NCBI GenBank assembly: GCA_913019905.1 | Contig: CAJVZD010000008.1 | Coordinates: forward strand, 1 to 64,000 | Source: an uncultured Cellvibrionales bacterium | GTDB lineage: Bacteria; Pseudomonadota; Gammaproteobacteria; Pseudomonadales; Dasaniaceae | DNA: 64,000 bases | Reading direction: 5' to 3' | Program-made: the position numbers and the translations under genes | Notes under the pieces: generated by a model | What the model was told of the DNA's origin: nothing | Database searches by the model: none | The model's input: only the letters and a program-made list of their open reading frames with translations | Shown: positions 58,801-64,000 of the stretch, one piece after another | Position numbering within the stretch: the first letter of the stretch is position 1 | Layout: every line of letters begins with the position of its first letter

Positions 58801-59771
58801 CGAATCTCTCCGCCCGAGCCTGTTCCCGCACCGGGGAATGGCGCAATCGCGGTGGGATGATTGTGGGTTTCCACCTTCATCAATAAATGAATATCTTCCT
58901 GACTATATTGGTAAACATGACTGTCAGAATCGGGATAAAATCGACCCGCTTTACTTCCTACAACAACCGCTGCGTTGTCAGAATATGCTGACAATACGTC
59001 GTTATTGCCCTGCTCATTGGTATTCTTAATCATCTTAAACAATGAATGTGATTGATCTTCACCGTCGATTGTCCAGCTAGCATTAAATATTTTGTGGCGG
59101 CAATGTTCCGAGTTCGCTTGAGCAAACATCATTAACTCAACGTCGGTAGGATTGCGATTCAGCTCGATAAAACTGCCTACCAGATAGTCTATCTCGTCAT
59201 CGGCGAGCGCTAACCCCAAATCCGTATTCGCTTCGCGCAGTGCTGTTTCGCCTCCCAGTAAAATGTCAACCACGGTCATCGGTTCCGGCATGTCATGGTT
59301 AAATAGAATTTCGGCTGACTCTAACTGATCTAGTACCGTTTCCGTCATGCGGTCATGTATGGCTTTGTGTATCTGATCAAGATGATTATCGTCCAGTACG
59401 TCTGCTTGGACCACGTAGGCAACACCGCGCTCGATACGTTGAATTTCTTCCAAGTCTACGTTGTGTGCGATGTCGGTAGCCTTGCTGGACCATGGAGAAA
59501 TCGTTCCCGGCCGAGGTACAACCAAAAACAATTGGCCATCACCCTCTACATGATATGACTCTTCTGAAGTAAGAGGTCCATAGTCTAATAACTTCCCCAG
59601 CGTCTCTACTTTATCACCGTCCAGGCCCGTTTTGTTACCGGCGACGAGTTCGGTAAAGTGAACATAATGTGCGGTAATTGAATGCAGCCCGGGAACTTGG
59701 GTCTGCAGGAAACTAAGAAGTTTTTTAATGCGAAATTCTGAAAGAGCCGGCGCGCCATAGGTGATCAGCAT
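55851..59771 (-). CDS. purL: Phosphoribosylformylglycinamidine synthase
   Basis: PurL is the fourth step of purine synthesis and uses glutamine and ATP. The 1306-residue protein is the large single-chain form (E. coli 1295). It has an N-terminal PurS-like part, the two FGAM synthase domains ([46 protein letters not shown]-type [15 protein letters not shown]) and a C-terminal glutamine amidotransferase domain with the catalytic cysteine in [14 protein letters not shown] and histidine in [11 protein letters not shown]. The start [13 protein letters not shown] is normal. There is no partner gene, and the amidotransferase is complete. Confidence 0.96.
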   Translation of the reverse strand: MLITYGAPALSEFRIKKLLSFLQTQVPGLHSITAHYVHFTELVAGNKTGLDGDKVETLGKLLDYGPLTSEESYHVEGDGQLFLVVPRPGTISPWSSKATDIAHNVDLEEIQRIERGVAYVVQADVLDDNHLDQIHKAIHDRMTETVLDQLESAEILFNHDMPEPMTVVDILLGGETALREANTDLGLALADDEIDYLVGSFIELNRNPTDVELMMFAQANSEHCRHKIFNASWTIDGEDQSHSLFKMIKNTNEQGNNDVLSAYSDNAAVVVGSKAGRFYPDSDSHVYQYSQEDIHLLMKVETHNHPTAIAPFPGAGTGSGGEIRDEGAVGRGSKPKVGLTGFTVSNLQIDGYRQPWELPYGKPDRIVTALEIMLEGPIGGAAFNNEFGRPNLNGYFRTYEETVNGASGIERRGYHKPIMLAGGYGNIKAEHVDKPTFTEGCHLVALGGPAMLIGLGGGAASSMASGSSREDLDFASVQRQNPEIERRCQEVIDRCWAMANKNPIAFIHDVGAGGLSNAFPELVKDGGCGGNFDLRAVPNDESSMSPLAIWCNESQERYVLAITPANLQVFTDICERERCPFSVVGQSVAEDHLRLKDSHFDNNPVDLPMSILFGKPPKMHRTIERVTHDKPAFNTKNIDINEAAERLLQLPAVASKSFLITIGDRSITGMVARDQMVGPWQVPVADCAVTTVSYDSNFGEAMAMGERTPMALINAPASGRMAVAEAITNIAAARIEKLSDIKLSANWMCAAGHPGEDEKLYDTVKSIGMDLCPALGITIPVGKDSMSMQTKWQDRGNPKSVTSPMSVVITAFSPVLDVRKTVTPELRTDQGDTQLLLIDLGLGQNRLGASCLTQVYNQIGNTSADVDDAQLLKAFFNTIQHLLEKNLIVAYHDRSDGGLFATLVEMAFAGHVGINVDLSALGNDNIAALFNEELGAVLQIKSSDSKAVKKLLRENQLTKATTVIGELNGTDKIIISNGSDILISQDRSRYQKLWSETSFRMQALRDNPDCAQQEFDGLSSNDPGLSVELAFDQNEDVAAPFINTGIRPKVAVLREQGVNGQLEMAAAFDRAGFEAVDVHMSDILSARITLDQYHGLAACGGFSYGDVLGAGEGWAKTILFNSRARDQFEGFFHRDNSFSLGVCNGCQMMSNLKSLIPGASDWPRFVRNNSDQFEARVALVKIQDSPSVLLRGMVGSHMPIAIAHGEGRAEFSSQDHQNALRTGSSNGAVAMRYIDNHLDVTENYPANPNGSPDGIGALSSADGRVTIMMPHPERVFRAVQNSWRPGDWEEDGAWMRLFRNARVFTA

Positions 59772-60478
59772 ACTGCGAAAGAGCCTTTAAGTAGTCTAAG
59801 GATATGAAACTATCGAAAAGTCGCTATTCTACTGGAAGTTGGCCCTAGACTTAAGCCTAAAACGGGTAAATCGTTAAGAAGTGGAAATTTAGCCGTTTTT
59901 TTTTAATATTCCCGCGACTTACCATGTAATCACGTGCGAAAGATCGAGTTTACCTAGCCTTTTCTATTGTTCACCGTCTGTGTTAATGGCAAAAAGGCGG
60001 TCGACCCTCCTCGCCTGCGGTTTCCCATACTGCGGTTTTGCTCTATTTGCTTACTAACTGAGGAATTCGTGAGCTCCGTCAGTCGCCGCCCGAATAAACA
60101 ATGAAGATAGATCTGAAGCGCTTTACTTGGCTGGACCACATATTTGATGTCATCCGAACAACCACGAAACTATCCTGGAGCTCAGAATAAAATTGGTAAA
60201 TTTCAGCCGATTCCAAAACGCTGCCAGCGTGAATAGCTAATCCGGCCTCTTCTGGCAATATCTTCTGACAGTTTGTGCTCAGCAGCTCTACCCGTCTGGC
60301 TCCTCAATTGCGGTAAGATTCGAGAACAGTGGTTAAAATCATTGCTGACAACACGCGATCTTATATAGGCCAGTCCAACTCACTGGATTTATGTCCCGGA
60401 CGACGATAATATAAAATTCTATTATGGCCTATACTTCATCAATAATGAAAAAAACGCCTGCAATTTGACGAGTCCATT
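59772..60478. other. 707-base gap between purL and the repeat protein
   Basis: It holds the divergent promoters of purL and the repeat-protein gene, which I could not place. I see no tRNA, no transposon end and no long ORF. A 61-residue ORF (59954-60139, minus) and a 29-codon ORF (60101-60190, plus, MKIDLKRFTWLDHIFDV) have no supporting ribosome-binding site. A T9 run lies at 59896-59904. The mltF gene that often sits opposite purL is absent. Confidence 0.4.
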
Positions 60479-61261
60479 ATGACAGAAATGTTGTTCGACA
60501 TATTTATTACCGGAAAGCTCGTAAACGGCGTGAGTCCGGACGAAGCTCAGCAAAATTTCGCTAATTTATTCAAAACGACCTCCGACAAAGTGTCTCGGTA
60601 TTTTTCAGGGCAACCGCAACTTTTCAAACGAGCCATCAATAAAACGGAAGCCTTGCGATATAAGGAGGCTTTGCACAAGGCGGGCGTTCTCGTTTCTTTC
60701 ATGGCCCATAAACCTGCCGCTGCCGCGTCAGATCCTGCAAGCGCCGCTGCCTCTCCAGAACAGCCCTCCTCGACCGTAACCACTCGCGCTGCCGCTTCTG
60801 CAGGTGAAGAGCACGCTCAAAGCTCACAAGAAGATGATAGAGCAGCTGCTTTAACTCTTGCACCGGTTGGCAGTGACGTACTAAATAAAGACGAGCGACA
60901 TGAATTTGTTGCTGCGGATGTGGACACTAGTAATATAAAAATGGTTTCTGCTTTTTTAGATGTCGAACCTGTAGCAAAGGATACCCCTCCCGCACCCGAT
61001 ACAGGCCATTTATCGATAGCCGCAGCTGGAGTAGACTTGTTAGATGATAAGCCCGACGCGCCAGCTCCCTTAGATCTAGATTTAGACAGCCTCTCTCTGG
61101 CGCCTGCGGGTTCATTGCTTGATGAAATTCATGATGATCTACCCCCTGTTAATCCAGACATAAGCGCCTTAAGTATAGCTCCGCCTGGAGCAGACATTCT
61201 CGAAGGAGAAACAAAAGCGGCGCCACCGCCCGCTCCTGATACGTCGCATATAAGCCTGTAG
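60479..61261 (+). CDS. Unknown protein: conserved N-terminal module plus tandem ~26-residue repeats
   Basis: Residues 1-75 (LFDIFITGKLVNGVSPDEA through YKEALHKAGVLVSF) form a compact module I recall at the N-terminus of several gammaproteobacterial proteins, often ahead of membrane domains; its role is unknown. An Ala/Ser-rich linker (76-125) follows. The rest is six repeats spaced 25-28 residues: ALTLAPVGSDVL, SNIKMVSAFLDV, GHLSIAAAGVDLLDD, DSLSLAPAGSLLDE, SALSIAPPGADILEG and a final cut-off SHISL at the C-terminus. Proline- and aspartate-rich spacers separate them. No signal peptide or membrane segment is seen. The repeat may be a binding motif displayed on a flexible chain. Confidence 0.7.
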   Translation: MTEMLFDIFITGKLVNGVSPDEAQQNFANLFKTTSDKVSRYFSGQPQLFKRAINKTEALRYKEALHKAGVLVSFMAHKPAAAASDPASAAASPEQPSSTVTTRAAASAGEEHAQSSQEDDRAAALTLAPVGSDVLNKDERHEFVAADVDTSNIKMVSAFLDVEPVAKDTPPAPDTGHLSIAAAGVDLLDDKPDAPAPLDLDLDSLSLAPAGSLLDEIHDDLPPVNPDISALSIAPPGADILEGETKAAPPPAPDTSHISL

Positions 61262-61377
61262 ATCAGTCGAATTTTAAAAGCTGGAGAAACGTGTTAGAGG
61301 TTTTGATCAGTATTTTCAGTGGCAGCATTGGGTATTTACCCGTCAGGCCACGAATCGCAAATTGATTTACCTTCATG

Positions 61378-62748
61378 TCAAACCGGGATTGTAATCTCAA
61401 ACCGTAGTCCGGGATGATTGTCTGAAAGAGTGATATCACCACCGTGCAGATTAATTGCTGCAGACACCAAGCTTAATCCCAATCCATTGCCAGGCTGTAC
61501 ACCGCGACTTTCTTCTACGCGAAAAAAGCGGCGAAAAACTTTGGTCTTCTCTTCTTCAGCAATCCCCAATCCAGAGTCACACATCGTCACTTTTACAGCG
61601 TTTTGTGTAACAAGTAAGTCAACCGAAATCTCACCGCCCTCGGGGGTATATTTAATAGCGTTATCAATGACGTTTGCAAAAGCCTGAAAGATTAAATGCC
61701 GGTCACCTTGAATTTCAGCCCCGTCGGCTAAGTTCTGTGTCATCGTTATTGATTTCGCAAATGCCAGCGGCTCATAAAACTCAACTATATCCAAAAGAAT
61801 GACCTTTAGGTCGATCTTGATAAAGCCGGCCCGCTGCTTTCCAGATTCAATATGGGAAATTCTTAACAGGGCGTTAAAGGTTGAAAGAAGATCATCTGCT
61901 TCGCCAATAAGGCTCTGAACAGTTTCTTCGGTGTTGCCATTTGGATGGTCTTGCAATTGAGTCAGATGGTTGCGCAACCGAGTCAGTGGCGTGCGTAAAT
62001 CGTGGGCGATATTGTCCGAAACCTGTCTTATTCCCTGCATTAACATTTGGATCCGATCCAACATAAGGTTCAAATTGGAAGTCAGTTCTCGATAGTCACC
62101 TTGTTGATTCACCCAGTCGATTCTTTGCGATAAATCACCTGACATTATCCGCTTTACATTTTTGTTGATACTATCGATTCTGTTAACGCTCAATCCGGCG
62201 ACAATCACTCCGCCAATGGTTCCCAGTACTATAGTAACGATCAGAGTACGAAGTAAAACGCCCTGTACTATATTGGTAATATAAATGACATCAGAATAGT
62301 GGCGCGCTACCAACAAGTAGTGTCCGTTTGCTATCCGTCTAGACTGCGCAAAAAAAGGAATCTCGTTACTGGCCAAATCCCCGCCCAAAACATCTAAATA
62401 GTAACTTATGTAATCGTCTTGATAATCTCTGTATTTTGGCCATGAGTCCAAACTGCCAGCAATTTTTTGGTGGTTTCCATCCACTACCAAATAGTGAAAT
62501 GCGTTAAATTCCGCAACCCGCACTTTCCTTTCAAGGAGGTGGTTTACGCCGTCTACACCATCGCGTTCATAGATAGTCTGAAGTTCGTCAATTTGACGAC
62601 TTATCGACGGACCTAACTCCTGAAATTGTTCATAGGAGTACGAGAGATATAATACAGCTAAAACAATCAGACTGGAGAAGCTTAAGCCAGCAACGTAAAT
62701 CGACATAAAGCGAAACGTATAACTGGCAAGGACTTTATTAAGGATCAT
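61378..62748 (-). CDS. HAMP-domain sensor histidine kinase
   Basis: The 456-residue kinase has two membrane segments (about residues 13-34 and 165-187) enclosing a periplasmic sensor region of about 130 residues, then HAMP (about residues 187-240) and the kinase core. The phosphoacceptor histidine is in SDNIAHDLRTPLTRLRNHL (about residue 250); the ATPase boxes are NVIDNAIKYTPEGG (N), DSGLGI (G1) and GNGLGLSLV (G2). It pairs with the response regulator 23 bases upstream. The signal it senses cannot be inferred; the resemblance is to the broad OmpR-partner kinase class. Confidence 0.93.
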   Translation of the reverse strand: MILNKVLASYTFRFMSIYVAGLSFSSLIVLAVLYLSYSYEQFQELGPSISRQIDELQTIYERDGVDGVNHLLERKVRVAEFNAFHYLVVDGNHQKIAGSLDSWPKYRDYQDDYISYYLDVLGGDLASNEIPFFAQSRRIANGHYLLVARHYSDVIYITNIVQGVLLRTLIVTIVLGTIGGVIVAGLSVNRIDSINKNVKRIMSGDLSQRIDWVNQQGDYRELTSNLNLMLDRIQMLMQGIRQVSDNIAHDLRTPLTRLRNHLTQLQDHPNGNTEETVQSLIGEADDLLSTFNALLRISHIESGKQRAGFIKIDLKVILLDIVEFYEPLAFAKSITMTQNLADGAEIQGDRHLIFQAFANVIDNAIKYTPEGGEISVDLLVTQNAVKVTMCDSGLGIAEEEKTKVFRRFFRVEESRGVQPGNGLGLSLVSAAINLHGGDITLSDNHPGLRFEITIPV

Positions 62749-62771
62749 TTACAACGCCTGCAGGCAAATTA

Positions 62772-63455
62772 TTATTCTGTTTCAGGATCATGAAGCATAT
62801 AGCCAGCGCCGCGAACGGTCGATAATAATTGCTTTTCGAAGTCTTTATCTATTTTCTGGCGAAGCCTACTAATGTGGACGTCGATGACATTCGTTTGCGG
62901 GTCAAAATGGTATTCCCAAACGTTCTCAAGCAACATCGTACGAGTTACCACCTGGCCCGCGTGTTTCATTAGATATTCCAGCAGTTTATACTCTCGGGGC
63001 TGGAGGTTGAACGACGTGCCGGAGCGGGAAACCTTATGGGCAAGTAAGTCCATCTCCAAGTCGGCGATCTTTAGTTTTGTCTGCGCGCTTGTGGAATCCT
63101 GCCGACGTAAAAGAGCTTCGATTCGCGCTAGCAGCTCAACGAAAGCAAAAGGTTTGACTAAATAATCATCTCCCCCTGCCTTGAGTCCATTGACGCGATC
63201 ATCGACTTCCCCTAGTGCACTTAATATCAATGCTGGCGTTCTATTTTCTATGGATCGCAGGTTTTCGATAATGGTCAAACCATCAATAAATGGCAACATA
63301 CGATCGACAATAATCACGTTATAGACTTCATTTGTTGCAAGAGACAAACCTTGTTTACCGTCTACTGCATGCTCAACTTCATAGCCATTCTGGACCAGGC
63401 CTTTAACAATATAATCCGCGACACTGCTGTCATCTTCGATAAGTAGTATACGCAT
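62772..63455 (-). CDS. OmpR/PhoB family response regulator
   Basis: The 227-residue protein has a receiver domain (acidic IEDDSS, phosphorylation site D51 in IIVDRMLPFIDGL, conserved K in LVKPFAFVELLARI) and a winged-helix output domain (about residues 130-223, LQPREYKLLEYLMKHAGQVVTRTMLLENVWEYHFDPQTNVIDVHISRLR in outline). It is upstream of, and probably co-transcribed with, the histidine kinase. Both receiver and output domains are intact. Targets are unknown; no transport or resistance genes sit next to the pair that would hint at its regulon. Confidence 0.94.
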   Translation of the reverse strand: MRILLIEDDSSVADYIVKGLVQNGYEVEHAVDGKQGLSLATNEVYNVIIVDRMLPFIDGLTIIENLRSIENRTPALILSALGEVDDRVNGLKAGGDDYLVKPFAFVELLARIEALLRRQDSTSAQTKLKIADLEMDLLAHKVSRSGTSFNLQPREYKLLEYLMKHAGQVVTRTMLLENVWEYHFDPQTNVIDVHISRLRQKIDKDFEKQLLSTVRGAGYMLHDPETE

Positions 63456-63844
63456 GCAATCCTCACTAAATGTTTAATAGATGATTAACTGAAATATTTG
63501 CCACGACTTAGCGATCGAATCCAATAAATGCCAGTAAGTCAAAATGCCATGATTCAAAAAGTAGATAACTTATAGATCAACAAAGGATAAAACAAGTAAG
63601 AAAGCGCTGTTATCGGCGAAATACCCAAGATAGACCCAAAGTTAAACCGTATCGCGTGCGCCTGCTATCTATTTTTGTACGCCTACATATTAACCAGTAA
63701 ACACGGCCTAATTGAAAAATACTCGTAGACAAATACGATACCCCTTAAAGTATAGTCACTCCAAACGCCACAGTCAGTATGCGGCAAATAATGCTTCTGC
63801 TAGAATAGCTGTCTTTTTTACTTTTTATCGATACCTAATCAATT
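63456..63844. other. 389-base intergenic region between response regulator and RDD gene
   Basis: The two genes diverge from this region, so it should contain both promoters. I see no ORF, tRNA or stable hairpin. A fair extended -10 is listed separately for the RDD gene; none was found for the two-component operon. Confidence 0.5.
63798..63806 (+). promoter_or_regulatory. Extended -10 element upstream of the RDD gene
   Basis: TGCTAGAAT contains the TGn extension and a -10 close to TATAAT (TAGAAT). It lies 38 bases before the RDD ATG. There is no convincing -35, which extended -10 promoters can lack. Confidence 0.4.
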
Positions 63845-64000
63845 ATGGCTTTGAATTCTTCTGGGAATATCGCAGGACCGGTTAAACGGTTGGCAGCAAT
63901 GGTGTATGACAGTCTTTTGCTTTTCGGCGTTCTTTTTACGGCTACCTTAATCCCGTCTCTGATACTTGACCAAAGCTCGAGCTTATCCATGGAAAATGAG
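63845..64000 (+). CDS. RDD family membrane protein, N-terminal part (runs off window)
   Basis: The first 52 residues fit the RDD family of small multi-pass membrane proteins: GPVKRLAAMVYDSLLLFGVL has the conserved arginine and aspartate in the R-x(5-6)-D spacing at the start of the first membrane segment, which continues LFTATLIPSLIL. The function of the family is not settled; some members are linked to ion exchange. The ORF was not in the track because it is cut by the window end. ATG 63845 is the first in-frame start after the promoter-like element. Confidence 0.8.
   Translation, partial: MALNSSGNIAGPVKRLAAMVYDSLLLFGVLFTATLIPSLILDQSSSLSMENE

Noticed and set aside
59855-59904. Possible terminator: AAAACGG ... 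CCGTTTTTTTTT
   Set aside because: The arms are about 30 bases apart and no gene ends just upstream on that strand.
59954-60139. 61-residue minus-strand ORF in the purL gap
   Set aside because: No ribosome-binding site, no resemblance; kept only as part of the gap description.
60101-60190. 29-codon plus-strand ORF starting MKIDLKRFTW
   Set aside because: Looks protein-like in composition but has no ribosome-binding site; too short to claim.
1-64000. CRISPR array, tRNA genes, prophage or insertion sequence
   Set aside because: No regularly spaced direct repeats, no tRNA T-arm signature in a cloverleaf context, and no integrase or transposase sequence were found.

Overview
The window looks like core chromosome of a gammaproteobacterium related to the marine Cellvibrionales/Pseudomonadales. 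I infer this from protein resemblance and gene order (recR-ybaB-dnaX-ffs; der-bamB-yfgM-hisS-ispG-rodZ-pilW-rlmN-ndk; trmJ/suhB/secDF), which match Pseudomonas-like genomes; no species can be named. Coding density is high and most genes are on the minus strand. I found no tRNA or rRNA genes, prophage, insertion sequence or CRISPR array.

Layout. 1-6.5 kb: a partial von Willebrand A protein, a small membrane protein, ycgN, ycgL, rnd, recR, ybaB, dnaX and the signal recognition particle RNA ffs. 6.5-9 kb: leuA (2-isopropylmalate synthase, long type) divergent from an Lrp/AsnC regulator with a candidate Lrp box between them. 9-21 kb: a CitE-like lyase, DegQ protease, metallo-beta-lactamase-fold hydrolase, Bax-like glucosaminidase, the ybbA/ybbP ABC pair with divergent esterase tesA, a YgjP-like metallopeptidase and RecQ. 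21-28.4 kb: csrA, a zinc-ribbon membrane protein, a TonB-dependent receptor, trpS, a homologue of tRNA-queuosine mannosyltransferase, an SDR with a hydrophobic N-terminus and a group III truncated haemoglobin. 28.4-37.8 kb: the conserved der-to-ndk block (GTPase, outer-membrane assembly, tRNA charging, isoprenoid synthesis, cell shape, pilus lipoprotein, RlmN). 38-46 kb: a complete Fe-S assembly operon iscR-iscS-sufBCDS-sufA-sufT-sufE. 46-55.6 kb: trmJ, suhB, the YdbL/YnbE/YdbH envelope lipid-transport set, a PhnD-like lipoprotein, secF and secD. 55.8-64 kb: purL, an unknown protein with a tandem-repeat C-terminus, a two-component system and the start of an RDD membrane protein.

How the parts work together. 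The main story is Fe-S biogenesis: the place where relatives carry iscRSUA-hscBA-fdx (between trmJ/suhB and rlmN/ndk) here holds an IscR regulator and IscS-type desulfurase fused in one gene cluster to a full SUF scaffold, with two near-consensus IscR type 1 sites over the promoter. Clients of that system in the window include IspG, RlmN and probably YcgN. Envelope biogenesis (SecDF, BamB, DegQ, YfgM, YdbH/YnbE/YdbL, RodZ, Bax-like) and RNA/translation (TrpS, HisS, TrmJ, RlmN, Der, 4.5S RNA, CsrA, the queuosine glycosyltransferase) are the other themes.

The window is mostly housekeeping. The observations I would follow first are the SUF-for-ISC replacement with its tandem IscR sites, the A8 slippery stretch in dnaX, the bacterial queuosine-mannosyltransferase homologue beside trpS, and the repeat protein at 60.5 kb next to an unexplained 707-base gap.
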